A DNA stretch of 64,000 bases, taken from NCBI GenBank assembly GCA_001799575.1, contig MGTT01000016.1:124001-188000 (forward strand). Direction: 5' to 3'. Shown here in pieces: positions 46,743 through 56,853 of the stretch (position 1 is the first letter of the stretch; each line of letters opens with the position of its first letter). The notes below the pieces were generated by a model that ran no database searches, was not told where the DNA came from, and saw nothing but the letters and a program-made list of their open reading frames with translations. This DNA is from Elusimicrobia bacterium GWA2_56_46 (lineage in GTDB: Bacteria; Elusimicrobiota; Elusimicrobia; Elusimicrobiales; UBA9959). The translations under genes and the position numbers were made by a program.

Positions 46743-49253
46743 ATGCGACAGACCATAACGCTGGTTTTTTCAGGGGTGCTATTTATGACCGCGAATCTTT
46801 ACGCCCAGAGCGAATTTACCGTGCATTATAACCGTTTGAATGGGGACTATGAAAACTGGTCCCTGTGGATCTGGAACGAGACCGACAAGAAAGAGGGATT
46901 TGAGGTGGTTCCGGCGGGGATCGACGGCTATGGCGCCATCTTTAAATTAAATCTTAAACTTTTCGGCCTGGAGGGCAAGACCATCGGGATACTCCCGCGG
47001 CTCGGGAACTGGGAAGCCAAGGACGGCCCGGAACGGCTGCTGAAAAAATCTTCCCACGGCGCGGTCTTCCTCGCCGAAGGCGACCCGGCCGTCTACCCGG
47101 CCCCTCCCGAAGTTTCCACCAGAATAGTTTCCGCGCTGCTTGAAAGCGAGAACGGGATAAAGGTTCTCTTTAACCGTTTCGTGGATCTGCCTTACGTTTC
47201 CAGACAGGGCTTTTACGCCGTCAATGGGGAGAACGTTTTTCATCCGTTGAAGGCCGCCTTTCCCGGCGGCAAAACTTACGGCCGTGCCGTGATCCTTGTC
47301 TTTGACAGCCTGGGACAGATGGATTACCGCGCGCTTAACGCCGGGCGCTGGCGGCTCCATTCCAGGGATATGAAGCCGGCGGCGCTGGGCCTGGGCGGGG
47401 CGGTCTACGGCGACTATTTTAAAAGCGATAAGGAGATGGGGCTTCGTGTCGCGGATAAAAAAACCTTTATAAGGGCTTTCGCCCCGTTCGCGTCGAAAGT
47501 GGAGGCGCTTTTTTATAATGCCCCGGCCGGCCAGTCCCGTTCCGGCCGCCAACCCCCGGTGAGCTATGCGCTGGCCTGGCGGGAGAACGGCCTCTGGGAA
47601 ACCGAGATCCCGGAAGACCTCTCCGGCAAGTACTGGAAACTGCGCGCCGTCCAGGGCGGAAAGACTTTTGAGGGCCTGGATCCCTACGCGCCGGCTGTGA
47701 CGGCGCACGACGGGCTGGCGCTGGTTGAGGCGGAGACCACCGCTGTCGCGCCCGGCCCCGTCTTTGATCCGGCGGACACGGTTCTTTATGAAATGCACAT
47801 CCGGGACTTCACCATAGATGGTTTTTCGGGTGTGGAGCGCAAAAGTAAATACCTCGGTCTGACCGAGACGGGGACAGTCCACCCCGAGTACCGGGAAATA
47901 AAAACGGGTATCGATCACCTTTCCGAGTTGGGCGTGAACGCCGTCCATCTCATGCCGTTTCAGGATTTTGAGAATAACGAGAGTTCCCCGGAATACAACT
48001 GGGGCTATATGCCGGTCAATTTTAATTCGCCAGAAGGCTGGTACGCCACCGGTCTCTATGGCGGAGAAAGGGTGAGAGAAGCCAAGGCGATGATCGACGC
48101 CCTGCATAAAAAGGGGATCAAGGTTATCATGGACGTGGTTTATAACCATACGGCGGAGACCGGGGGCAAGGCATTTAATTTTGACGCTCTGGCGAAAGAT
48201 TATTATTACCGCGTCAAAGAGGACGGATCTTACTGGAACGGTTCCGGCTGCGGCAATGAGTTCAAATCGGAATCCCCGATGGGCCGCAAGTTTATCATTG
48301 ATAGTCTGCTGCACTGGGTCAACGAATATAAAGTGGACGGCTTCCGCTTCGATCTGATGGGTCTGATAGACCAGGAAACCGTTTTCGCGCTGGTAAAACG
48401 CCTGAAAGAGGCGAAGCCTGACATCCTCATATACGGGGAACCCTGGGCCTCCGGCGAAACCCCGGTGAAAGGCGTGAAAAAGGGGACGCAGAGGTCGAAA
48501 GGCTTCTCGGTGTTCAACGATAATCTGCGCGACGCCCTGAAAGGCAGCGTGTTCAAGGCCTCCGAGCCGGGTTATGTGCAGGCGGCCGTAAACCGCGAAG
48601 CGGTCATGCGCGGGATCAAAGGCGCCATAGACGAGTTCACGGATTCTCCGCTGGAGACCCTGAATTACGTCAGTTGCCACGACAACCACACTCTCTGGGA
48701 CCGCATTACGCTCTCGGCGAAGGATGAGCCGCTGGAAAACCGGGTGCGTATGGATAAACTGGCCCAGGCGGTAGTGCTTACCTCGCAGGGTATACCCTTC
48801 CTCCACTCGGGCGAGGAATTTCTGCGCACCAAAAAGGGAGAGGAAAACTCCTATAACCTGCCGGACGGGATCAACAAGATAGACTGGACGCTGAAAAAAA
48901 GCAATAACGGCGTGTTCGCTTTTTACCGCGACCTCATCGCCCTGCGCAGGGCGCACCCCGCTTTCAGAATGAAAACGGCCCAGGCCGTCCGGGACAATCT
49001 CAGGTTTTACGAGGATCTGGGCCTGCCGGTGGCCGCCCCCGATATCGCCTATGTGCTTAAAGGCGCCGAGGCCGGGGATTCCTGGAACCGCATCGTTGTG
49101 CTGATCAACCCCCGGAAGACCGCGCAGAAGTTCGTCCTGCCTATAGGTGAGTATGAAAAGGCCCTGGACGAGAACGGCGCTTGCGCCGGCGGCCGTAAAT
49201 TTTCCGGTTTTATAGACGTGCCCGCCCTGTCAATGACAGTGCTTTACAGATAA
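46743..49253 (+). CDS. pulA: Type I pullulanase
   Basis: YEMHIRDFTIDG; VIMDVVYNHTAETG; VDGFRFDLMGLID; YGEPWASG; YVSCHDNHTLWDRI. Confidence 0.93.
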   Translation: MRQTITLVFSGVLFMTANLYAQSEFTVHYNRLNGDYENWSLWIWNETDKKEGFEVVPAGIDGYGAIFKLNLKLFGLEGKTIGILPRLGNWEAKDGPERLLKKSSHGAVFLAEGDPAVYPAPPEVSTRIVSALLESENGIKVLFNRFVDLPYVSRQGFYAVNGENVFHPLKAAFPGGKTYGRAVILVFDSLGQMDYRALNAGRWRLHSRDMKPAALGLGGAVYGDYFKSDKEMGLRVADKKTFIRAFAPFASKVEALFYNAPAGQSRSGRQPPVSYALAWRENGLWETEIPEDLSGKYWKLRAVQGGKTFEGLDPYAPAVTAHDGLALVEAETTAVAPGPVFDPADTVLYEMHIRDFTIDGFSGVERKSKYLGLTETGTVHPEYREIKTGIDHLSELGVNAVHLMPFQDFENNESSPEYNWGYMPVNFNSPEGWYATGLYGGERVREAKAMIDALHKKGIKVIMDVVYNHTAETGGKAFNFDALAKDYYYRVKEDGSYWNGSGCGNEFKSESPMGRKFIIDSLLHWVNEYKVDGFRFDLMGLIDQETVFALVKRLKEAKPDILIYGEPWASGETPVKGVKKGTQRSKGFSVFNDNLRDALKGSVFKASEPGYVQAAVNREAVMRGIKGAIDEFTDSPLETLNYVSCHDNHTLWDRITLSAKDEPLENRVRMDKLAQAVVLTSQGIPFLHSGEEFLRTKKGEENSYNLPDGINKIDWTLKKSNNGVFAFYRDLIALRRAHPAFRMKTAQAVRDNLRFYEDLGLPVAAPDIAYVLKGAEAGDSWNRIVVLINPRKTAQKFVLPIGEYEKALDENGACAGGRKFSGFIDVPALSMTVLYR

Positions 49254-49371
49254 GAAAGGCGGCCCCCCGCGTGTTGACGGGTTTACCGAATACATACCGG
49301 TCGTGAGCCGGGGTGTAACCAACAAGTCATTGTTATCCGTTCCCCCTACGATATATAATATATATTAAATT

Positions 49372-52300
49372 ATGTTAAGGGGAAACGCTGCCTGGATCCG
49401 GCGGAGGGTGGTTATACCGTTGCTGGCGTGTTGTTTTGCGCCGGCCGCCGGGCATTGTTTAACGCCTTCTAACGTGCAGTTTACCGGCTCCTCCACGGAT
49501 ACCGCGTCCTTATCCTGGGATCTGGACACGCCCGGGACGGAAGCCCCGCTGATGGTCATCTCCACCGCGCCTGACTTCAGCGTGGCGTTTTCGTCGGTCA
49601 CCGGCGCCCTGGGCGCCCAGACCACGGCGTATTATGGTCTGACGCCCAACGCCACCTGGTTTTTTAAGGTGAAAGTTTCAACCGAACCCGATGCCGCCTA
49701 CTCCGCGCCGGTCTCCACCATTACGGATCCTAATCCGCCGGTAAATCCGCTGATAACAGGCGTTTACTCCTCCAGCATCTCCGTCTCCTGGTCGGACGCC
49801 GGCAATAGCCCGGGATCCGTGTATCTGGCCCGGGCGGCGCAGGACGAAGCTTTTGAAGTGGAACTTGTTTCCACTCTGACCGTCGCGGGGTCGTATGTTT
49901 TTGAAGGGCTTGACCTTAATACCACCTATTATATCCGCGCGCGGACCGTCGGCTTTTCCGGCGTCGAGACCGCCGACGCCGGGTTCGGCTCCACAATAAC
50001 GCTCTCCGCCCAGCCTGTTTCTCCGTCGTACGCCGCGGTTTATTCCAGCGGCGTCCTGCTTTCCTGGGATCCGAACGGGAACCTGGCCGGCACCAGGTAC
50101 GAAGTCCGGATTTCCAGCGACGATTTTCTGACGCTGAATTATTCCTCGTTCCCAGCGGCGCCGTCGCTGGCCGCCTACGGCCTTGCTCCCAACACCACAT
50201 ATTATTTTAAAACAGCCTCGTTGAATTCGGCCGGGGCAGCCTCCGCGTATACGGTATTCCCGTCCACGCTGACCAGGGCGAATGTCCCGGAGCCCCACTC
50301 GTCGGGAAGCTTTGCCTCGGCGACATCCGATACCGTGGAGCTTCGCTGGCTCCAGAATTCCAATCCGGCCTATACGGAGTATTTTCTGCATGTGTCTTCC
50401 TCCCCGGATTTTCAGGGCCAGGAATACGGGGCGGGAACCTGGGCCGCCTGGACGTCGCTCGTTTCCGTGACACCCCTGGATGCCGGCGTCACTTTCTATT
50501 TCGAGGTTAAAGCCCGGGATGCGTTGTCAAGGGAGACGGCCTGGCTGGTTCTTGGCGCCACGAAGACTCTTACCGGGGCGGACACGATCCCTCCGTCCGT
50601 GATAGATCTGCAGGGCGGGGATGATGTTTTGCGGGGAGCGGCGGGCGGATACTATAGAGTTCATTTCTCCGATCTGGGCTCGGGACTTTCCAGATTTGAG
50701 GTAAAGCTGTCCACTTCCCAGAACCTGGCGGGGACGCCGCTGACCGGCTGGACCGAGGTCGTCACCGACATAAACGCCCAGAGTTACGAGACGGACTGGC
50801 AGCTTCCTGAGGCGGTTTTTCAGACTATAACCGAAGGCGTTACGGCTTACGCCTCGGTGCGGGTCTATGACCTGGCCTCCACGCCCAACGTCACGGTGTC
50901 CACGGATGTTTTTTATGTCATCCGGGATACCACGCCCCCCGTTATCGTGAACGGCGCCGTGTCCCCGTCGGGCTGGCAGAGTTCCGATCCCGGACCGTTC
51001 AACGTGGACTTTTCCGACGCGCGTTCCGGGCTGGCGCTCATACAGTACAGCGCCGCCTATTCCGCCGGCGCGGCCGACGCCTCGGTGCTGGGCTGGACCG
51101 ATATAGATACGCTGGTTTCCTCCGGGACATATACCGCGGACTGGAGCGTGGATTTTCAGGCGCTGTCAGGAGGCGCGACCAATTACATCAGCGTCCGCGC
51201 GGCGGACGCGGCCGGGAATTTTACTACGCTGGCTGATGCGTTCAAGATCCTGAAGATCGCCGGAGGTCCGGGAGTAGCGTTCGCTTCTCCGTCCGCCGCC
51301 TATGTCTCCACGGCGGCGGCGCTGTCAGGTTCGGCTTCCGGAGGAAGCGAGGGGATAGCGGTAAGTTATGTAGAGGTCTGGTTGAAAGAACTGGCCGGCG
51401 GGAAGTATTACGACGGCGCGGGCGGTTTCTCCGCGGGCGCGCCGGTCTGGCTCAGGGCGGCCGGCGGACAGGTCTGGAGCCTGAATGTCGCCACTTTCGG
51501 GCTTGTCAATCTATCCTCCTATACCGCGGTGGCCAGGGCGAAGGATACTCTGGACCGCTATTCGCTTACCTACGCCACCGCTGCGTTCACGCTGGATCAG
51601 GACGCGCCGTCGGTAGCTCTTTCCTCACCGGCCGCGCTCTCCACGGTTTATGCCCTGGACGCGATAACCGGTACCGCCGGCGACGCGGGCAGCGGTCCCG
51701 CCCAGGCGGGGATAAGCGTTAAACGGCTTATTGACGGGAAGTGGTGGAATTTCTTAAGCCGGGGGTGGGACACTGCGCAGTCTTCCAGCTTTACCGCGGT
51801 TTCCGGGGGGGGCTGGACTTTCCTTCCCGACGTTTATCTGAGCGGCAATATGCTGAGCGGCTACGATTATTTTGTTACGGCCTGCGCCGCGGACGCGGCG
51901 GCCCCCGCCAATCTTTCCGCTTTCGGCCTGGCCGGTTCCACTTTTACTTTTGTGGACGCCACGCCTCCCGGACAGACGGTGCAGGTTTCGGCTTCCACCA
52001 GTTCCGTGTCCGTCCCTCCCGGCAGGCTGCGCGTCACCTGGGTCTTTCCCGGGGACGACGGCGGGACCGGGCTGCTGGGGATGGGCGAGTTCGCCGTCAA
52101 ATACGCCACGTTTACCGGGTTCGACTACAGCACTGCTTCGGCCCAGGTGCTTATCGCCACCGCGTCGGTTCCGGCGGGAAGCACGCAGGTGTATCTTATA
52201 TCCGGGCTTGCCAATTCCGCGAGTTACTACCTCAGGCTCTGGACTAAGGACGACGCCGGTTTCTGGTCGGCGGCCTCTCCGGAGTTCGCCGGCCTGGCGG

Positions 52301-53148
52301 GAGAAGGCCTGCCCGACGCGATCGCGGGCCATGTGCGAACCTCCCCCGGACAGGGTATAACCGGCGTGCTGGTGGAAGCGTTCAACGCTTCAGGCGCCGC
52401 CGCCCGGACGGCGTATACCGTAGACGACGGGAGCGGGAGTTTTACGGCGTACGGCCTCGACGCGGGGGTGTACAGGGTGCAGGTTACCTGGGTGGAGGAC
52501 GGGATAGCCAGCTCAGTTTCCAAAGATGGTATTCCGGTGGGCTATGCCGACGCGGATTTCACCCTTTCCGTGACCTATACGCTGGCAAGCGTCTCCGGAG
52601 TAATACCGGCAACAACTCGCAGGTCGCAGGTCACAAGTCACAGGTCGGAGGCGATCGGTTATAGCGGGGTTGCGTTATATCAGCAGGGTAGGCGCGTGGC
52701 GGCAGTGGAGGCGGAGTATGACGGAAGTTTTAAAATAGCGAATCTGCTGCCCGGTGATTATGAACTCAGGGCGCCCGGCATGGCGCCGCTCCCGGTGCGG
52801 CTGAGGAGCGGGGAAAACCTTGTGGTAAAACCGCTCGGCGAACTTCTGGCGGAGGATTCCCTTTACGCATATCCGGATCCGGCCCGGACCTGGGTGAAGT
52901 TCCGTTTCAGAACCGATGACTTGTCGGTTAAAAAAGAATTAAGCGTTTTCAACGTGGCGGGTCTTCTGGTAAAAAGGGTTCGCGGCGACGACCCGGGCTG
53001 GATCGGTACGGGGAATCCCTATGAGTTCCGCTGGAATTTTTCCGGTTCGGATCCTGCGCCAGGAGTTTATTTTTACAAACTCAACGTGAAGTCGCAAACC
53101 ACCGGAAAGAGCCGGGTTAAGACGGGTAAGTTCGCGGTGATACGTTAA
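49372..53148 (+). CDS. Secreted multi-FN3 protein with C-terminal FlgD/T9SS-like sorting-type domain
   Basis: Repeated FN3 units (SISVSWSDAGN, GLAPNTTYYFKTASLN); C-term YAYPDPARTWVKFRF..LSVFNVAGLLVKRV..GVYFYKLNVKS. Confidence 0.88.
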   Translation: MLRGNAAWIRRRVVIPLLACCFAPAAGHCLTPSNVQFTGSSTDTASLSWDLDTPGTEAPLMVISTAPDFSVAFSSVTGALGAQTTAYYGLTPNATWFFKVKVSTEPDAAYSAPVSTITDPNPPVNPLITGVYSSSISVSWSDAGNSPGSVYLARAAQDEAFEVELVSTLTVAGSYVFEGLDLNTTYYIRARTVGFSGVETADAGFGSTITLSAQPVSPSYAAVYSSGVLLSWDPNGNLAGTRYEVRISSDDFLTLNYSSFPAAPSLAAYGLAPNTTYYFKTASLNSAGAASAYTVFPSTLTRANVPEPHSSGSFASATSDTVELRWLQNSNPAYTEYFLHVSSSPDFQGQEYGAGTWAAWTSLVSVTPLDAGVTFYFEVKARDALSRETAWLVLGATKTLTGADTIPPSVIDLQGGDDVLRGAAGGYYRVHFSDLGSGLSRFEVKLSTSQNLAGTPLTGWTEVVTDINAQSYETDWQLPEAVFQTITEGVTAYASVRVYDLASTPNVTVSTDVFYVIRDTTPPVIVNGAVSPSGWQSSDPGPFNVDFSDARSGLALIQYSAAYSAGAADASVLGWTDIDTLVSSGTYTADWSVDFQALSGGATNYISVRAADAAGNFTTLADAFKILKIAGGPGVAFASPSAAYVSTAAALSGSASGGSEGIAVSYVEVWLKELAGGKYYDGAGGFSAGAPVWLRAAGGQVWSLNVATFGLVNLSSYTAVARAKDTLDRYSLTYATAAFTLDQDAPSVALSSPAALSTVYALDAITGTAGDAGSGPAQAGISVKRLIDGKWWNFLSRGWDTAQSSSFTAVSGGGWTFLPDVYLSGNMLSGYDYFVTACAADAAAPANLSAFGLAGSTFTFVDATPPGQTVQVSASTSSVSVPPGRLRVTWVFPGDDGGTGLLGMGEFAVKYATFTGFDYSTASAQVLIATASVPAGSTQVYLISGLANSASYYLRLWTKDDAGFWSAASPEFAGLAGEGLPDAIAGHVRTSPGQGITGVLVEAFNASGAAARTAYTVDDGSGSFTAYGLDAGVYRVQVTWVEDGIASSVSKDGIPVGYADADFTLSVTYTLASVSGVIPATTRRSQVTSHRSEAIGYSGVALYQQGRRVAAVEAEYDGSFKIANLLPGDYELRAPGMAPLPVRLRSGENLVVKPLGELLAEDSLYAYPDPARTWVKFRFRTDDLSVKKELSVFNVAGLLVKRVRGDDPGWIGTGNPYEFRWNFSGSDPAPGVYFYKLNVKSQTTGKSRVKTGKFAVIR
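52618..52652. repeat. Heptad repeat CGCAGGT CGCAGGT CACAAGT CACAGGT CGGAGGC inside the FN3 gene
   Basis: In-frame; encodes RRSQVTSHRSEA. Confidence 0.85.
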
Positions 53149-53153
53149 CGGCC

Positions 53154-53188
53154 AGTAGTTAGTGATCAGTAGATAGTGGTCAGTGGGA
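53154..53188. repeat. Heptad repeat AGTAGTT AGTGATC AGTAGAT AGTGGTC AGTGGGA
   Basis: Five consecutive 7-mers in the 5' region of the next gene. Confidence 0.9.
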
Positions 53189-53196
53189 GATTTAAA

Positions 53197-54930
53197 ATGA
53201 AAAAAACATGGTTAAGTCTATTTTTGTGCGCCTGTCCGGCGGGGGCCGCTTACGCGGGGAATCTTACGGGCCATGTCATTTCGGTCGTGGACGCCGGAGG
53301 AAATATTCGCGCCACATATTCCAATTCAGAAACCATTACCCTCAGGCAGCAGGTAAATAACGCCGTCCAGGGCACGGGAATGATCAATTTCACGTTCAGG
53401 ATCTTTAACCCCGGCGGCGTCGAGGCTTTCACGCACACCGGCAACGCGGCGCCGGGCACGCCCGGCCTCAGCCAGACCCAGCTCTCCGGCGTGGCTGTTT
53501 CGCGTTTTTATTCCACCCCCGGGCAGTACACTTTCCGGGGAGAGGCTTCCCTGGACGGGGAAACCTCCGCTCCGACCGGCGTCAACTTCACCATTTCCTC
53601 GCCCAACATCACGCTCATTTATCCGCCTTCCGGCGCCGCCGGGCTTGCCGACACGCCGCTTATCTTCAGGTGGGTGGGCAGCGGAGCTTCCCAATACCGC
53701 ATTACCGTGGCTGAGAACGCCGGGCTTTATAACCCGGTGCATCAGTCCATCAACTCGGGGGAAACCCTGTTCAGCTATCCGCAGAATCCCTCCAATCCCA
53801 GGGAACAGCTGGTTCCGCAGCAGGTTTATTACTGGAAAGTGGAGGGGCTGGACGCGGCGGGCAATACTATTTCGGAAAGCAATGTTTATAATTTTTCGCT
53901 CAGGAACCAGGCTTCTTCCCAGTCGCGCAATGTCAGCGTGACCGGTCTGGAGCTCGCCGCTCCGCTTTTGGACAGGACAGAACCGCTGAACTTCAAGGCC
54001 ACGATCTATAATTCCGGCAGCAGCGCCGAAACCAATATCGGGCTCAGGATGTCGCTCGGAGGCATCAGCGCCCAGGATTCTCCCAAACAGATCCAGACCC
54101 TGACTTCCGGCGAGCGTAAAGAAGTGTCTTTTACCGCCTTTATGCCTTCTGACCAGGAAACCAGCCTGGCTGTCGCCTGCGTGGATATCTTCGACGACAA
54201 TCTTGCCGACAACTGTAAGACGAAATTGATAGCTAAAGATAGCGGCGGCCCCCCCGCGTCCGGAGGGCCTTCCAAAAAACTGAGCTATGACGAACTCTGG
54301 GCGGAACTGACAAAACGGCTGGGACCGGACGCGCTCAAGGCGCTTGAGGGTTATACGTTCCAGACCATAGAGTGCGGCAACTGCTCGGGTTCCGAACTTA
54401 ATGATCTTCTGGCGGCCCTGATCAGCGGCGACGCCACGCTGACCGGCGCCAGCATAAGCGAAACCGGCGGCGCGGCCGCGGCCCCGTCCGCGCAGACCGG
54501 CCGGGGGACGGCGGAGACCGCGGGCGCGGAAGAGGCGCCGGGAATGGATCTGGAGATCATTAAACCGTCGGCTCTCCAGGATGAATGGACGGGGTACGCG
54601 GCGGCTTTCTCGGAAAAAGAGGCCTCCACTTTTGTCGTTACCGGAAAAAAAGAATGGAAAAAATTATGGCAGTCCCTGTCCGGGGCCGAACTCCCCGACG
54701 TGGATTTCCCGGAGAAAATGGTTCTTGGCATAGTTTCCGCCTCCCGCGACAGGGCCGAGACGATACGCATTCTTTCCAGGCGGCGGACCGAGGAAGGGCT
54801 TATGGTGGATTATTATTTCATACAGGCCTCCAAAGAGAAAGAGATCCCGGCCGCGGCCTATATCCTTAAGGTCGTGGGCAGGGAGGCTGGTAAGGTAAAT
54901 TTCAGGAGACTGGATATTGGCGCGAAGTAA
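53197..54930 (+). CDS. Secreted protein with CARDB-like region and C-terminal PrcB-like domain
   Basis: Signal peptide MKKTWLSLFLCACPAGAAYAG; C-term TFVVTGKKEWKKLWQSL..PDVDFPEKMVLGIVS resembles PrcB_C. Confidence 0.75.
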   Translation: MKKTWLSLFLCACPAGAAYAGNLTGHVISVVDAGGNIRATYSNSETITLRQQVNNAVQGTGMINFTFRIFNPGGVEAFTHTGNAAPGTPGLSQTQLSGVAVSRFYSTPGQYTFRGEASLDGETSAPTGVNFTISSPNITLIYPPSGAAGLADTPLIFRWVGSGASQYRITVAENAGLYNPVHQSINSGETLFSYPQNPSNPREQLVPQQVYYWKVEGLDAAGNTISESNVYNFSLRNQASSQSRNVSVTGLELAAPLLDRTEPLNFKATIYNSGSSAETNIGLRMSLGGISAQDSPKQIQTLTSGERKEVSFTAFMPSDQETSLAVACVDIFDDNLADNCKTKLIAKDSGGPPASGGPSKKLSYDELWAELTKRLGPDALKALEGYTFQTIECGNCSGSELNDLLAALISGDATLTGASISETGGAAAAPSAQTGRGTAETAGAEEAPGMDLEIIKPSALQDEWTGYAAAFSEKEASTFVVTGKKEWKKLWQSLSGAELPDVDFPEKMVLGIVSASRDRAETIRILSRRRTEEGLMVDYYFIQASKEKEIPAAAYILKVVGREAGKVNFRRLDIGAK

Positions 54931-54958
54931 CCGGAAATAAAAAACGGAGGAATTATAT

Positions 54959-55693
54959 ATGAAACGCGGACAATGGAAGAGATCGGTGATGATAACGCTT
55001 GCGCTGCTGTTTGGGGCCTCGTGGCTGCCGGGCCGTGCCGCGGCGGCGGGCAGGGTCAACGCCATCGTGGTGTACGTGAGCGGCGACGTCCAGGTGAAGC
55101 GATCCGGGGGGAGCGCGTTCGAGCCTTTAGCCCTGAACGATATGCTTTACTTCGGAGATGAGGTTAAGACTGGTCCGTCCAGCCGGGCCTCCCTGGCCAC
55201 CAAAGGCGGCGCCGAGGTCCGGCTTAACGAGAACTCAACTTTCAACACCGACGCCCGCGCCGGGGCCAATGGAATGCTCCGCCTCAAGGTCGGCCAGCTC
55301 TGGACCAGAATGCTGCATAAGATGGCCAAGCTGGACGTCCGGACGCCTTCGGCTGTCTGCGCGGTCCGGGGAACCGAAGCCGACATAGAACAGCGGAGCC
55401 TGCTGACGGTCAAGGTGTACGAAGGCCATGTGGACGTGCAGAATTCTCTGGGCAGGCAGTCTCTGGCGGCCGGACAGATGAGCACGGTTTCAGGCGCCGG
55501 CGCGGCTCCCGCCGCGGCCAGGAAGATGGGCGCTTCCGATGTGGGGAATTGGCAGGAGGGCATTACGTCCAAGGATATGCAGAAATTTCTGGACAAGCTA
55601 AGCTCCGAGGCGGGCGGTGAGAAGAAGCTAAAACTTAAAATAGACAAAGACGGCAAAACCAAAGATGTTGAGATTAAGCTGAAGAAAAAGTAG
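54959..55693 (+). CDS. FecR domain-containing secreted protein
   Basis: LNDMLYFGDEVKTGPSSRASLATKGGAEVRLNENS; VRTPSAVCAVRGTEADIE. Confidence 0.9.
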   Translation: MKRGQWKRSVMITLALLFGASWLPGRAAAAGRVNAIVVYVSGDVQVKRSGGSAFEPLALNDMLYFGDEVKTGPSSRASLATKGGAEVRLNENSTFNTDARAGANGMLRLKVGQLWTRMLHKMAKLDVRTPSAVCAVRGTEADIEQRSLLTVKVYEGHVDVQNSLGRQSLAAGQMSTVSGAGAAPAAARKMGASDVGNWQEGITSKDMQKFLDKLSSEAGGEKKLKLKIDKDGKTKDVEIKLKKK

Positions 55694-55843
55694 GGGCTAA
55701 AGGCTGATGTATTGCGGTCTATATGCGCGGGGATCCCCGCTCCTGTCCGTGTCTGCGGCAGAGCGGGGATCAGGAACCGGAAATATCGTTTTTTCTTCGG
55801 GATTTGGGTTGGCCGGCGAGGTATACTATGAGAGGCGAATTTT

Positions 55844-56794
55844 ATGATAAATCTGAATAAATTACGATCGGCTTTCCTCTTTTTCGGTATCCTCCCGCTT
55901 TTGTGCGGAAGCGGCAGCGCCGCCGAAAGTTCCGCCGCGCAATTCCTGAGTCTCGGTTTCGGAGCCAGGGCGCTGGGCATGGGAGAAGCTTTCACGGCGG
56001 CGGCGGACGATGTTTCGGCGGTATATTATAATCCCGCCGGGCTGGCCCGGCTGAAATCAGGCGCTGGAGAAGCGCTGATCTCCCATTCCTGGCATATCCA
56101 GGACACGGGGTTGACCCAGCTGGCTTACGCCCGCGGGAATACCGGATTTTCGCTTACCTATTTTTCTGCGGGGTCGCTGGAGGGGAGGGATGAGGCCGGG
56201 AATCTTAAGTCGGACTTTACGGCGGAGGATTTCGCTTTTTCCGGGGGGTACGCGGTAAAAGCCGGAAAGCTGTCCGCCGGCGCCGCTCTGAAAGCGGTCA
56301 GGCAAAGAATAAAGAGCAGCGCGGCTTCGGCTTTCTGCGCGGACGCCGGCCTGCTGTACGGTTTTGACGGGACGCCGGTCACTCTGGGCCTGTCCGTGTC
56401 CAATCTGGGGACGGAGGTGAAATTTGAGGACGAGAGTTTCCCGCTGCCGGTGGTCTACCGCGCCGGTCTCGCGGTGCGCACCGGCAGGGCATTTCCCGCG
56501 GTGCTGGCGGCGGAAGCGGATTTCCCCAACGATTCTTCCGCTATCTTCCGGATCGGCCTGGAATATACCGGGTTTGAGATTCTCGCGCTCCGGGCCGGCT
56601 ACAGGACGGCGCCCTCGTCCCAGCGGAACGCGATCCTGGGGAAAGGTTTCGGCGGCTCTTCGGGCCTGAACGAGCTTTACGGTTTTTTCATGGGTCTGGG
56701 GTTCGACCTGAAGTCCATGAAGCTTGATTACGCCCTGCTCCCCTACGGAGAACTGGGCAGTTCACACAGGTTCTCGGTGGGAATGCGGTTTTAA
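55844..56794 (+). CDS. PorV/PorQ family outer membrane protein
   Basis: FLSLGFGARALGMGEAFTAAADDVSAVYYNPAGLARL; C-term beta-strands ending in SVGMRF. Confidence 0.87.
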   Translation: MINLNKLRSAFLFFGILPLLCGSGSAAESSAAQFLSLGFGARALGMGEAFTAAADDVSAVYYNPAGLARLKSGAGEALISHSWHIQDTGLTQLAYARGNTGFSLTYFSAGSLEGRDEAGNLKSDFTAEDFAFSGGYAVKAGKLSAGAALKAVRQRIKSSAASAFCADAGLLYGFDGTPVTLGLSVSNLGTEVKFEDESFPLPVVYRAGLAVRTGRAFPAVLAAEADFPNDSSAIFRIGLEYTGFEILALRAGYRTAPSSQRNAILGKGFGGSSGLNELYGFFMGLGFDLKSMKLDYALLPYGELGSSHRFSVGMRF

Positions 56795-56798
56795 AGGC

Positions 56799-56833
56799 AG
56801 TGATTAGTGAATAGTGAGTAGTGGTTAGAGACG
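56799..56833. repeat. Heptad repeat AGTGATT AGTGAAT AGTGAGT AGTGGTT AGAGACG
   Basis: Five consecutive 7-mers; same word family as 53154-53188 and 8519-8553. Confidence 0.9.
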
Positions 56834-56853
56834 GCGAAAAACGGGTACATCTT

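Noticed and set aside
46947-48956. 669-aa minus-strand ORF
   Set aside because: Antisense shadow of pullulanase, whose motifs are unmistakable; composition artefact of high GC
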